A stretch of DNA of 31,781 nucleotides from Pelargonium nanum (GCA_036897485.1 JAYMTF010000679.1:1-31781); one strand, 5' to 3'. Shown: positions 10,301 through 20,825, numbered from the stretch's first letter. Translations and numbers: made by a program. Notes: generated by a model not told the origin, from the sequence alone.

Positions 10301-10776
10301 CACTGCTTTTGCCCTTTAAAATTGGCCACAAAAACACCTACGGTTTCAGTGAACTGGTAGCCAAAGAGTGTTCATGCTTTTTTATGCTCATACCTTCCAT
10401 TTCCTTGCAGATTCAAAGAAATCTACAGTTACGAATAGAAGAACAAGGAAGGTACCTTCAGATGATGTTCGAGAAGCAATGTAAATCTGGCATCGACAAG
10501 CTCAAAGCGCCATCGCCTTCCGGTTTGGAGAACTCATCTGCTCAACCTCCAGACACGACACAAGACCCTCCATCCAAAAGTGCACTAGAAGCCTCCCAGG
10601 TTGAGCTCGGGATAACAGGTTCTGACCCAGTTGACAACAACCCAACATTGACTGAAAGCCCACGGATACCAGGTGAGAAGCAAAAAGCATCCGATACCAG
10701 TTTTCCCGAAACTCCCATGTCAGATGATTCCGAGACTAGCTTCCCAGCCTCAAAGCGTCCGAAAACAGATAACTAA
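7331..10776 (+). CDS. PHR1: PHR1-type MYB-CC transcription factor, 7 coding exons
   Basis: Coding exons are 7331-7954, 8368-8584, 8673-8749, 8854-8893, 9199-9256, 9917-9986 and 10411-10776, all GT-AG, giving 483 residues. The single MYB repeat is at about 258-312 ([35 protein letters not shown], then QKYR in place of SHAQKYF). The MYB-CC coiled coil is at about 340-385 ([20 protein letters not shown], then [17 protein letters not shown]). The N-terminus [13 protein letters not shown] and the acidic [17 protein letters not shown] segment match PHR1/PHL1 orthologues, and the tail ends SKRPKTDN. By family knowledge it is a nuclear regulator binding P1BS (GNATATNC) in phosphate-starvation genes and is restrained by SPX proteins bound to inositol pyrophosphates. 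PHL1 is the main alternative name. Introns carry a MITE and a solo LTR, but the reading frame is intact. Confidence 0.95.
7992..8283. mobile_element. MITE-like inverted-repeat element in PHR1 intron 1
   Basis: The left end AGGGTATATTGCA and the reverse complement of the right end AGGACAGATTGCA match at 10 of 13 positions. The inverted similarity continues for some 80 bases, for example CTCCCTATACTTTCAA against CTCCCTGTAATCTTTTC and a shared TTTCAAT(T/A)TTTCATTTT. AACTT stands at both outer edges (7987-7991 and 8284-8288), a possible short target duplication. It fills most of the 413-base intron between coding exons 1 and 2 and has no coding capacity. It is old, so the superfamily is uncertain. 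Confidence 0.6.
9998..10101 (+). mobile_element. Solo TRIM LTR in PHR1 intron 6
   Basis: It begins TGTTACAGTATAAAATTAAT and ends GACGTCCACA, with AGGCCTTCAACTATCAG and CTTTTAGTTGAGTTGG inside. These match the LTRs of the TRIM at 6522-7232 apart from an extra segment of about 30 bases in the middle. No primer-binding site or second LTR follows, so it is a solo LTR left by recombination, or a truncated copy. Flanks CATTT and CTTTT agree at 4 of 5 positions. It starts only 11 bases after the splice donor at 9987. Confidence 0.75.
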
Positions 10777-12330
10777 GCCAAGCCGCCAAATCAGTTACGA
10801 GTCAACGAGACAGCTGATTAATGTAAGATCTTAGTCGTTAGTTGGACAGAGTTGAGTAATAAGTACTGCTCTTGAACTTTAAGGTCTCGTTTCTCCTTTT
10901 CTCCAAGTCTTTTTTTCTCGTAAATTACATACCTTCTTGGGCACCGCAACATAGCTCTGATTCTGTTTAGTCGATGATTATTGAAAAATGATACTTAAAC
11001 GTCTAGTTTTGATTTCAATAATAGTTCCCAACTTTCCGATCACTAACCTCTTTTGAGTGAGGTTTCAGGCTCTTTGCTCTTGCCCGTAGAAAGTCTCCGC
11101 GTCATATTTTCTGTATGTATGCGCGTGTGTACATATACATATAGTCGTATACGTATATTTTACTTCATAAGTATTGCTTTGCTTCCTCATTTTGGTATTG
11201 AATATAATTTGCTAGTCCTCTTGTATTGTCTCCATGGACATGCACAAGCAAATCATGTTCAGTTTTGCTCATATTCATCTATGTACAGGCAATTTGGTAT
11301 CATCTCTTGTTGTATTTTATGCATTTCATTGGAACTTTTTGTATCGCAAGTTTGTGGCAAATTAGGTTGACACTTGACAGTTCAGTGCATGAGACTTTCA
11401 TTATTGTAGGGTTTGGAAGTGTTCCTCAAATTTGTGACTTTGATCTCGAGGTCGGCTTTTGCAGAGGAACCGTGCTTTTAAATTGTTTATGTGATGTGAA
11501 ACTTTATTGTCACAAGGCCGTGTCAAGTTAGGTCACACTTTACATTCTAATGCACGAGACTTTCATGATTGTAGGGTTTGGTCACGTGTCATTGATTTAA
11601 ATGTCTAGATATTCCTCAAAGACAAGACTTTGATCTCGAGGATAGAGAAACTATATTTTATAGCACCAATTTTTTTTATTCTAATAGGAAATACAATTAA
11701 AATATTTTTAAAATATCCAAATACTAATATTGTCTATTCTAAAACTACTCAAATATATCTTAAAAAAAAAACTCCTAAAATACTAACATAGAAAGATTCT
11801 CAAACAAGGAAACAGTTCTGGTTGCCCATGACGAAGCGATAAGTATTTGATTGCGGATCCATTTTGAATGTACTAACCAAATTTCGGTCCAGTCCTTAAA
11901 TCGTCAATTTTCACCCCTTAATCGAAATTTGGTTCATCCATGAAACGTCAATTTTTTGCCTACTTTCTGCTCCAATCATTTACGCCTGATTTTAGCCCAC
12001 GGGCAGCATGATAAGAAGTGGGTCAAATAAGCATATTGGCGTTTTGTACATCAGACTATTGACGTATTTGTCAACTCTTAAAAAAAAGAATTAAACACTC
12101 TCAAGACCAATTCCATATATATTTTTCTCAAGAAACTAGTAGATACACAAATAATAATTGAATAAATATAATGATTTCATGTTTCAACACAAATGAAATT
12201 ACACCCACCACAAGATGCCATCATATCACACAAACATTCACAAGTAGAAAATATGTAGAAGAAATAGACAAACACTCAAATCCCAATCCCAATCTTTTTT
12301 TCTATACCTAACACAAAACACTAAAGAGCT
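10777..12330. other. 3' region between two convergent genes
   Basis: It contains the PHR1-type 3' UTR, then AT-rich spacer, then the 3' UTR of the minus-strand gene that ends at 12331. Two ORFs at 11053-11531 overlap in different frames and have no recognisable features. An imperfect direct repeat is described separately. I see nothing else of note. Confidence 0.5.
11358..11643 (+). repeat. Imperfect direct duplication, period about 166 bp
   Basis: Copy 1 (11358-11453) and copy 2 (11524-11643) share TTAGGT-(T/C)-ACACTT, GCA(T/C)GAGACTTTCAT, ATTGTAGGGTTTGG, ATTCCTCAAA-type and GACTTTGATCTCGAGG blocks in the same order. Copy 2 carries a short insertion around CACGTGTCATTGATTTAAAT. It lies beyond the likely PHR1 poly(A) region and codes for nothing recognisable. 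Confidence 0.7.
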
Positions 12331-15038
12331 TTAGTTGGCAACACCATTTCTCTCCAAAGCTCTCTCCAGCCTTGTCTCAAATGGAGTTGAGTGCCAGTTC
12401 ACTTTCTTGTCCTGCACACAATCAAGATTCAAAACCCTAAATTGGCCTAAAACTCGGAAAGATCGAGCTTCAAAACCCGAAAAAGGCCTAACACGAAAGT
12501 TCGCGGAAATGTACCTCTCTGTACTTGCTCGTGGTGTTTGGAATGCCTTTGTAGGATGAGGCTGAGCCTGAGGCCTTTACCGAAGCATTGTGAGTCCAAT
12601 AAGTCCCGACAGTCCCTATAATGGGCATGTCATCAGGGCTCCGGCTAGGCGACTTCCTTGGCGAAGAAGTCGCTGAAAACTGTCTGATCTCTTCAACTGT
12701 CAATGCACCCAAAATAGGCCTATCAAGGTCTTGGCTTCTCGGGTTTGATCCTCTTGGTGATGTGATCTTCTCGGGTGTGCTAGCATCGAAACCAAATGTG
12801 CTATTGGGCCTATTGCTGGGAGGTGTGGCCTGTGACGAGACCAGCCAATTTGAGAGGCTAGCATCAACTGCCATGTCTGAAGCTAACGATGATGATGATC
12901 TCTTGGTTTGGTCGGGTTTTGATTTGAAACTCAATGACAGCTCGTTAAAACCCGGTTCTTGATCTGAGGTTGTAATAAAGTTCTCTTTTTGAGGCCTCGC
13001 CGGTGCTAGCTTCCCTCCTTTTGCCTTGGCAGCTTTCCATTGGGACAGATTCTCCACCGGGTTCAGGACAGAATGCACGTAAAGGCTCCTATCCCGAGCA
13101 CTCAAGTTAGACCCGATTGGCTTCACTTCCTCCTCATCGATCGTCACTTGATCATCATCATCGGAGAAACCATCAGACTCGTCATCTACATCATCAAGAT
13201 CGCTTTCCCCAAACTCCAAATCTTCACATTCATCGTCACTTTCTCTACAGTTCTGATACCTATGACTCGGAGGGTAAGATCCCAAGCTCGTGACCGAGCT
13301 ATCTTCAGAAGAAGATTGAGTCTGGGTCGATTTCACTACACTTGGTTTTCCAGAATCTCCTTCCTCATTGCCATCACCATTGTTGGTCTCTGATGCACAA
13401 TCTGCAGCTTCTTCGAGCTCAACGTGCTCGTAAGTTTTGACATTCGAATCAAATGTCACTTTCTTCCTCGGGCTCAAGCTCAGTTGCTCCTTCGGCTTAT
13501 CCTTGAATCTATAACCCGCGAATTCACATAACAAAGAGCAAATATCGTCAATAACAAAAAAGAAGCTTCCTTTTGCTGAAAATCAAGAACCCGTTAAGAG
13601 AATTTGAAAAGAAAATTAAGCACTCAAGAGCTATAGATAGGTTACTCACAGCAACTCAGGAACTGAGCTAACAATAGTTTCGGTTTCTGCACTGTCCTGC
13701 TCAATGGATACAGGTTGCTGAACATGCACAGGCTTGAAACTTGCATTTCTCTGCAACAGTTTTGTAAAATTGAAATCAATACTAGCATTTGAAAAATACA
13801 TACAGGTTAAGCACTGTTTGGTTTCCAAGAAAATACAAGAGGAAAAAAAAAATATATATATATATATGATCCGGAACAAGAGTAAATTTCTTTCCTTTTA
13901 ATGGAAACTTCTAACACCCACTAAATTTCTCCAGAAAGGATTTCCAAAACTAAAAAGAGCAATTGGTTCAATAAATCAGTTTAGGTACTGTTTGGTTTCC
14001 TGGAAAACACTGGAGGAAAAAATTCATAGCTATTACATTCTCAACTCAATAAAGCCACAGCTTCACTGACCCCATAAGAGTAAAATTCTTTAATTTAAAT
14101 GAAAAATAAGCAAAAGCCATAAATTTTCTCGAGAAAGTGTTCTCAAAACTGGTTAAGAAAAATCACTTCAAGCACTGTTTGGTTTCCTAGAAAACACAAG
14201 GAAAAATAGATCATTTCTTAATCTTGTCTTCAGGAAACCCAAACACATTACTCCACTGACCAAAAACAGCAAATTTCTCTTTTTTCAAGGAAAAAAAAAT
14301 CAAACCCACAAATTTTCTAGAGAAAGTGTTTCCAAAACTGCAAAGAGAACAACTGGTCAAATAAATCACTTCAAACACTGTTTGGTTTCCTAGAAAACAC
14401 AATAAAATCGATCCTTTCACAATCTCATCCTCAAGAAACCTACAACTCCACTAACCCAAATCAGCAAATTTCCCAACTCTCAAGCTAAACCAATCAAAAC
14501 CCACAAATTTTCTCGAGAAACTGTACCCAGACCTGGAAAGAAAACAACTGGTTAAGAAAAATCACTTCAAACACTGTTTGGTATCCTAGAAACTACAAGC
14601 AACAAAATGATCCTTTCACAATCTCATCCTCAAGAAACCCACAACTCCACTGACCCAAATCAGCAAATTCCCCAACTCTCAAGCAAAATCAATCAAAACC
14701 CACAAATTTTCTCGAGAAAATATATTCCCAAAATCACTTCAAACACTGTTTGGTTTCCTAGAAAACACAAAAAATCGATCCTTTCACAATCTCATCCTCA
14801 AGAAACCCACAACTCCGCTGACCCAAATCAGCAAATTTCCCAACTCTCAAGCAAAACCAATCAAAACCCACAAATTTTCTCGAGAAAATACTCCCCAGAA
14901 CGAAAAAAAGCAAACAACATCGAAGAGATAAAAAAAATTTACTTGGACTCCTCGAGGCTGAACCTGAACCCTCCTATTGCTCTGTTTTCTGCGTCTCCGA
15001 TCTTTCGACGAACCAAAACAGGCAAGAAAGCAACCCAT
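12331..15038 (-). CDS. Plant protein of unknown function with N-terminal MGCFLACFG, 4 exons
   Basis: Exons on the minus strand are 15038-14943, 13750-13650, 13508-12515 and 12411-12331, giving 423 residues with GT-AG introns and consistent phases. I recognise it as a plant-specific family without a named function. It starts MGCFLACFG, so Gly2 could be N-myristoylated and Cys3/Cys7 palmitoylated, followed by a basic run (KDRRRRK). A conserved KKVTFDSNVKTYE motif lies near residue 85. A long Ser/Asp/Glu-rich acidic region with a run of aspartates follows and is probably disordered. SP and TP sites are numerous, and the C-terminus VNWHSTPFETRLERALERN looks conserved. Membrane tethering is inferred from the N-terminus only. 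Intron 1 (1,192 bases) is largely a tandem repeat array. Confidence 0.85.
13811..14910 (-). repeat. Tandem array of about six units in intron 1 of the MGCFLACFG gene
   Basis: The landmark CACTGTTTGGTTTCC recurs at about 13812, 13986, 14173, 14376, 14572 and 14744, spaced 172-203 bases. Units also share TTTCTCGAGAAA (a perfect palindrome in the best copies), GATCCTTTCACAATCTCATC, AAATCAGCAAATTTCC-type and CAAAACCCACAAATTTTCT blocks. The two copies nearest exon 1 are almost identical, while those further away are more diverged. The repetitive long ORF on the plus strand here (14607-15113) is a by-product of the array, not a gene. Confidence 0.88.
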
Positions 15039-15039
15039 T

Positions 15040-15611
15040 ACAGATCTCCTTCTCCTTTTTCCTCTCGATCAGAACCAGAACCAGAACAAGACAGTAACGG
15101 TCTTGGTCTCTGAAGAGAAAGATTCGGTTAACAAATCTTCATCGTGTCAAATACGCAGACAGAGAAGAGAGCGTGTCGTGGAAAAAATTGAAACAACGGT
15201 CAAGAAATTGGCATTAAAATTGGGGCTTTTAGGGTTTTATTTTACGAAAAATTGTTGCTTTTTTTCGAAAATAATAAAAATGGCGGAAGTGACCGTTGGA
15301 GACTCCATGATTGTGAAAACAGAGCATGACCAGTCTGTAAATTTATTGTAAAGTAATGGAAAGTGACTTGTGAGTTGGTGTAACGTACGGGAGTTTCCGT
15401 GTGAGCGAATCTGGGCCGTTGGTTTTGCGGCGTGTACTTCGTTGATTAGATCGGCTTTTTGATCGGATCTTTCATCAACGATGCTGGTCTTTCCGGACTT
15501 TTATTTTTGGTAACGTTAGTCAAAGTAAATTATTTTATTGACGACTCATTTGATTATAAAATAATTGTGGTTGGGCATAATTTTGTAATTGTGTCGGGTT
15601 TGTGTTTTAGT
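15040..15611. other. Promoter and upstream region of the MGCFLACFG gene
   Basis: It probably contains the minus-strand 5' UTR and promoter of the gene starting at 15038. No convincing TATA box was found, and the plus-strand ORF at 14977-15351 has no recognisable features. Confidence 0.4.
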
Positions 15612-16035
15612 TTGAGCTGACAAAATTAATATTGGTTCGGGTTGTCGGGCCCAAAACAAACCTGTCCTAAAACAACTTCGGGTTTTAGGCATAAAATTAG
15701 AGCTAAGAAATTTAGAATTGGATTTTGAACCTTAATCCTAACCCGACTTGAAGGGGTTTCGAGTTTTAGGCATATATTACAATGATTTCTGTTGGTTTAC
15801 TCGACCTTAAATTTTACACGACGAACTTGAACTTAACCCAGTTTGACCAACTTCGAGTTGGGATAGGATCGAGTGTCTATACCCATGAGTTCAGGCCTAA
15901 ATTGTAAGTTCTACATAAAATGCATTAAATTGTGTGGGTTACTAGACCCGACCCGAAAGTTGGTCTAAGGATGTGTAATAAAAGTAGGGTTGGGTGTCGA
16001 GCACCTACATATTCGGGTATAAATCTCCAGCTCTA
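15612..16035. mobile_element. Old hAT-like non-autonomous element (about 424 bp)
   Basis: The left end TTGAGCTGACAAA and the reverse complement of the right end TAGAGCTGGAGA share an AGCTG core. The interior is packed with CGGGT/ACCCG motifs (TTCGGGTTGTCGGGCCC; GACCCGACCCGAAAG) on both strands, as in degenerate hAT MITEs. Flanks GTTTTAGT (15604-15611) and ATTTCAGT (16036-16043) agree at 6 of 8 positions, consistent with a decayed 8-bp target duplication. No coding capacity. Boundaries are approximate. Confidence 0.45.
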
Positions 16036-16472
16036 ATTTCAGTACTTAACAAAAGAAATGAATATGCATACTCAAAGATGTACAAATAAATTAACTCCAA
16101 AAAAATATAGTAGATTTGATTGTTTACTGTATATTATTTTGTTTTCAAAAATTACAGTTCACTTATATTTGTCGCTTAATGCACGTGAATTTATTATCCT
16201 TTTTTCGTAATAATAATCATCACAAACTTTTCTAAACTCGTTTCGTCGATTAAAGTTAACAAACAAAATAAAAAATCATTTTTTCATCACATGCAGGGCA
16301 TGTGTGATGAAATAGTAATATTTTTTCGGTTTAAACCATAGGGTTCCGGAGCAGGCTCGCACTTTCGCGATAGACACCTTTAAATCATTTGACCACACCC
16401 AGAATAATATTTCTTTTTTTTAAGAGGATGAAATAGTAATATTAATAATAATAAAAAATACATGATTCAACA
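16036..16472. other. AT-rich spacer upstream of the RNA-binding protein gene
   Basis: No gene is visible. A short degenerate direct repeat around GATGAAATAGTAATATT occurs at about 16307 and 16426. Confidence 0.45.
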
Positions 16473-16555
16473 CGGCGTCGTTTGACGAAACCAATGTACT
16501 CGTCAGGACATAGAGATATTTTTGCCCACTCGGCGTCGTTTGAAACAAACCCTAA
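16473..16555 (+). promoter_or_regulatory. Twin CGGCGTCGTTTGA elements and a telo-box before the RNA-binding protein gene
   Basis: CGGCGTCGTTTGA occurs at 16473-16485 and again at 16531-16543, in the same orientation 58 bases apart. AAACCCTAA at 16547-16555 is a telo-box, common near the transcription start of plant genes for translation and RNA-handling proteins. The ATG follows at 16669. The binding factor for the twin element cannot be told from sequence. Confidence 0.5.
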
Positions 16556-16668
16556 AGCTCAGAGCTTTAGCTCCTCGCTCCATTTTCGTACCCAATCTCT
16601 CTCGTCTCCACAGAGCCAAGCCACTGTTTGTGTCCACTGTCCACAGAGAGAGAACCAAAAACCCAATA

Positions 16669-18916
16669 ATGGACTCAGACGAGGGCAAGCTCTTCATCGG
16701 CGGCATAGCCTGGGACACCACCGAGGAGAAGCTCGCCGAGTACTTCAGCTCATACGGCGACGTTTCTCAAACCGTAATCATGCGCGACAAAACCACCGGT
16801 CGTCCTCGCGGCTTCGGATTCGTCGTCTTCTCCGATCCTTCCGTTCTCGATCGCGTCGTGGAAGAGAAGCACTCCATCGATGGTCGAATGGTCTGTTCCT
16901 AAGTTTCTGTTTTTTGTTTTGTTTATTATATGCATTTGATTTGATGTGTACAAGGTGTGTTTTTTGTGTGGATTTGTTTGTGTTTTTTGCTGTTTCAGCT
17001 TCTGGGTTTTGGTTGTTTTGAAGTTGTGGTCAGTGGGTTGGGTTTGGTTAAAGGAAGAGTATTGTGGATTGTTACTTGGTGAGATGGATGGTGGAGTCAA
17101 TTATCATTGACTTATTGATTGTTTAATGGCCTGATCCTATTCTCGATTTATGTTTTTCATTTTGTCTGCATTTGATTTGATGTTATTAAAAGTGATTTTT
17201 GTGTTTTTTTGTTGGTGTTTAAGCTTCTGGGATTCGGTTGTAACTAAGTTGTGGTTAGTGCCTTGGGTGGTCTGTGGTGAATTGGATTGGGTACTGAAAT
17301 CTAGGGTTTGGTTGGTGAGATCGATTATTGAGTACATTGACATTGGATTTGTGGGATTTTGTCATTCTATGGTGACAGTTGAGAGTGTTCTTCTAAGTGT
17401 TGGCTGATTTTCTCTGTTGATTATTTATTTATTTATTTTGGTACCTTATTGGGTGAAGTTTGTTCTTTAAATTGAGATTGATTTTTATGTACAATATTGG
17501 AACGTTGTAGCTGTATATAATCTGATTATGTCGTTTGCTGTTTACTCAATTAGGTTTATACTATTTATTCTCAATAATTGATTAGGGAAGCTTTTAAGCT
17601 ATGGATGAATTGAGATGACTCAAAAAGGTTGTATATGTATATATTGTAGAAGCGATATCAATTTTATTTTAGCCATAGGAAGGAAGGAAATAACAGACAT
17701 CTGTTTGTGTTGAATTTCTCAAGTGTGATATATAATGTAATCCTCGTATTGTAGTTTTTATTCTAGCTTTTGCTTATTAATGTATACTTACAGTTCCAGA
17801 AGTTTAATTTCCTGTTTGACTTCACAGGTAGAGGCAAAAAGGGCTCTATCGAGAGAAGAACAGCATAGTACCTCTAGACCCGGAAATCCTAATGCAGGCA
17901 GGAACTCTGGAGGTGGAGGAGGCGGTAACTTTAGGACAAAAAAAATATTTGTCGGAGGATTGCCTTCCACTCTTACGGAAGATGGGTTCCGTATGTACTT
18001 TGAAAATTATGGCCATGTAACTGACGTAGTAATAATGTATGACCAGAACACTCAACGACCTCGCGGTTTTGGATTTATCTCCTTTGACACAGAGGAAGCA
18101 GTTGATAAAGTCTTACAGAAATCTTTCCATGAGTTGAATAATAAACTTGTAGAGGTGAAAAGAGCCCTTCCTAAAGATGCAAATCCCGGTGGTGGGGGAC
18201 GCGGAGGAGGTTATCAAGGTGGTTATGGTGCCTCTGGTGGCAATACAAATAGTTTTGATGGTCGGGTAGATGGCAACAGATACATGCAGCCTCAAACTAC
18301 TCCTGGTGGATTTCCACCATATTCTGGTTACGGCGCTCCTGGTTACGGCTATGGAGCAGCAAACAGTGGAATGGGTTATGGTGGCTATGGCAGTTATGGT
18401 GTTGCCAGTGCTGGATTTGGTGGGCCTGCTGGAGCTTATGGAAACCCTAATGCCCCTGCTGCTGGTTACGGAAGTGGTGCACCTGGTGCCATGAAAAATA
18501 CTTGGAGCAATCAATCCCCTTCGGGTTATGGTCCTTCAGGATACGGTGCAGGCGCAGGCTATGGGGCTGCAGGATCGTGGAATGCTTCGGGTGGCGGCGG
18601 CGGTGCCTCTGCTCCAATGGGCCAATCCCCAAGTGGGGTTTCTGGATACGGGAATCAAGGTTATGGTTACGGTAATTATGGTGGAAATGATGGTCCGTAC
18701 TCTGGCGGGCGTGCTGGAAGTGCCCCAAATAGCAATGTCGGCGGTGGCGCTGGTGGAGAGCAGCAAGGAAGTGGTGGCTACATGGGTGGCGGCTATGGTG
18801 ACAATAATGGTTCTGGGTACTCAAACACAGCCTGGAGGTCAGACCCATCACAAGCTGCTGGTGGGTATGGTGGCGGCTATGGCGGTGCTCAGCCTAGGCA
18901 GAGTCAACAACAGTGA
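16669..18916 (+). CDS. hnRNP-like RNA-binding protein, two RRMs and Gly-rich tail, 2 exons
   Basis: Exons 16669-16890 and 17828-18916 join in phase 0 to give 436 residues. RRM1 spans about 6-80 (RNP2 LFIGGI at 8-13, RNP1 RGFGFVVF at 47-54). RRM2 spans about 112-190 (RNP2 IFVGGL, RNP1 RGFGFISF at 153-160). A Gly/Tyr/Ser/Asn-rich low-complexity tail follows from about 195 to the end. This matches the plant heterogeneous nuclear ribonucleoprotein 1 / musashi-like family: RNA binding in the nucleus, with a tail suited to phase separation and protein contacts. The intron splits RRM1 just before VEAKRAL, a family-typical position. Its donor, ATG|GTCTGT, is unusual after the GT but is the only one that keeps frame here. 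The 937-base intron is T-rich and otherwise unremarkable. Confidence 0.93.
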
Positions 18917-20544
18917 GCAGATTGCTTCGGGATATGTCCTGACGGAGGTTGCATGCCGAAAACAGATCTTGAGACTGGTTGGATTGCTAAATCTCAGTAG
19001 TTGCATAGCTGCTAGTATATAAAAACTAGTAGTTCTGCGAAGTAATGATATTTATTATTAGTTTTGCCTCATAAGTCCGTAGTGTTTGACTTCAACTTGC
19101 TTAAAGTTGTGTGTTGCTTATCAGTTTGTTGCTTTTCTTTACCTTTAACTTCTGTTAAAAGCTAGCGTAGCTTTTATGAATTAAACTTCTTTCGTATTGT
19201 GGGTGTTAATGATAATTAGTGTGTTGTTAATGGGCTTTTATTGGATATAATAATCTCTGGTGATCTAAGTTTTATGTTGCGCTTATGATTTATATGCTTT
19301 GAAGCTTATGCCTGTAACTAGCAGTATTTCAGTGGTTTCTTCATTTCGGTTCATAGAGATTGAAGAGTAGAGATTTTGAAATGTAGTGAAGCTTCTTGGT
19401 TACATGGGTAAATCTCTAGGCCATTAGTCTTGATGGTAGCGTTAACCGTAGTGATTGTTGCCATATTTCCAAAAGGCATAATTATTTTTCCTCTGTGTTT
19501 GCCCTCTTTTGTGCAGGATTGTAAACAGGCTAAAAAATTATGTAATCGAAAGTTCGGTATCATGGAGATTTGAGGAGTGGGATCGGGTCATCCAAAGCTT
19601 AAACATTTTGTGGACCTTATGGTATGTCTCTAACTTTTGCTCAGTTAGCTTTATCTACTCTTCAATTTGGTGTTCTTGCTTTTGTTCTTTTAACTAGTCT
19701 TTAGTCTCTGATCATTAATTTGGGGATAAGAAAAAAACTAACACACTAAGTTTCGTGTTTCTTCATTTAGTAAACCTCGATTATCCTCAATTTGGCTCAG
19801 TTTTAGCTTTTTGCTGGTTGTAGATTCTGTGAGAAATCTTGTCTGATAACCGAGACTAGGACTTTAAGAACTTGATAGATCTCAGAGCTTAAAAAACCTT
19901 GTATCCAATATTTGTCATCTGATGTTTGAAAATACCTAGTACGTATTTGATAGTATTGTGTGTTGAATTTGATTCCATTTGTCCATATATTATCAGGTTG
20001 ATGTGTTTGCGTTCGCTTGAATGGAACATGCACGTAACCGATCTATAAGTTGGAAGACTATTGTTCGCCTTGAATGGAACACCCAGTCGATAACCTATAG
20101 CTTGATTGTTCGGCTCTCAGCTGATTATCCACAGCATCGTTATCTTCCCGTGGAAAGCTTCAGCAACCTTATTTCCATGGCTATTGTTTCTTTGACGGAG
20201 GTGCATGATTTTCGGTTAGCTTCTCTTGGAAAAACTAACAATTTCCTGAACAGAAATAATATTCTGGTAGAGCTGTCAACATGGTCCATGACAGGTGATT
20301 CAATGCTCACAGGCTTGATAATTGTGTTGTGTTTGTGTCGCTAACCCAACATAATTTATGTTGAATATTTTAAAAATGCACGACTGATCGTAAGATAAGA
20401 TATCAATGGTTATGAAATCATATAATTGGTTAATTACTTGTTGGTATCTTCTTTGTCTCATATTTAATTTGTTTGCATTTTATCTCATCTCTCTTTTAGA
20501 TAAAGCAGACACCGACACGAATATATAATGTGTAAAATTATCAA
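18917..20544 (+). other. 3' UTR and spacer downstream of the RNA-binding protein gene, with possible 3' UTR exons
   Basis: The first 330 bases are likely 3' UTR. Further on, 19517-19621 is bounded by GTGCAG and GTATGT, and 19997 follows TATTATCAG. These look like splice sites around non-coding exons, so a spliced 3' UTR extension or a separate non-coding transcript is possible. No protein is recognisable here. TAGAGCTGTCAAC at about 20268 resembles the terminus of the MITEs seen elsewhere in the window, but I could not find its partner. Confidence 0.4.
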
Positions 20545-20766
20545 GGTGAAAGTTCCAATGTGTTCTCCGAACTTTGGTGTTTTGACTCAATTTAGTTCCT
20601 TTTTGAGCTAAAAATAGTCCCTGAACTTTCATGTTTGGCTCCAATTGGGTCTATGAACTTTTTTTTGACTCAAAATGGCCATTGCCCTTGTAGCTTATAT
20701 CAAAAGTTTAGAGACCAAATTGTATCAAAACACAATAGCTTTGGGAACCAATTTGGGACTTTCACC
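20545..20766. mobile_element. Mutator-type MITE (222 bp) with perfect 9-bp target-site duplication
   Basis: Ends are GGTGAAAGTTCCAA and, as reverse complement, GGTGAAAGTCCCAA (13 of 14). Inverted similarity continues through TCTCCGAACTTT- and GTGTTTTGA-type blocks, so the element can fold into a long hairpin. AATTATCAA flanks it on both sides (20536-20544 and 20767-20775), an exact 9-bp duplication typical of Mutator-like transposition. It has no coding capacity. It ends 59 bases before the TATA box of the NPF pseudogene. Confidence 0.9.
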
Positions 20767-20825
20767 AATTATCAATATCAATATTGTTTACATAAAATGG
20801 GTAATATTTGTTAAGAAAAATGAGC

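Noticed and set aside
10246..10776. A 176-codon ORF starting at 10246
   Set aside because: Only its part from 10411 is real. The first 55 codons are intron read-through before the TTGCAG acceptor of the last PHR1 exon.
11820..12060. Sequence resembling the CCTTAAATCG...CAATTTT style of some MITEs
   Set aside because: No paired terminal repeats or target-site duplication could be found.
12488..13534. A 348-codon minus-strand ORF taken as a whole gene
   Set aside because: Its apparent Met at 13534 is in an intron and its last eight codons run past a donor at 12514. The true exon is 13508-12515 within a four-exon gene.
13811..14910. Regular repeats that might suggest a CRISPR array
   Set aside because: Units are about 190 bases, diverged throughout and lie in a plant intron. 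There are no short identical repeats with unique spacers.
14607..15113. 168-codon plus-strand ORF with internal protein repeats
   Set aside because: It is created by the intron-1 tandem array, with no splice context or recognisable domain, and it overlaps exon 1 of the minus-strand gene.
18270..19022. Several long ORFs on both strands over the Gly-rich tail
   Set aside because: Glycine codons (GGN) give open shadow frames. None has domain features, and the two-RRM frame explains the region.
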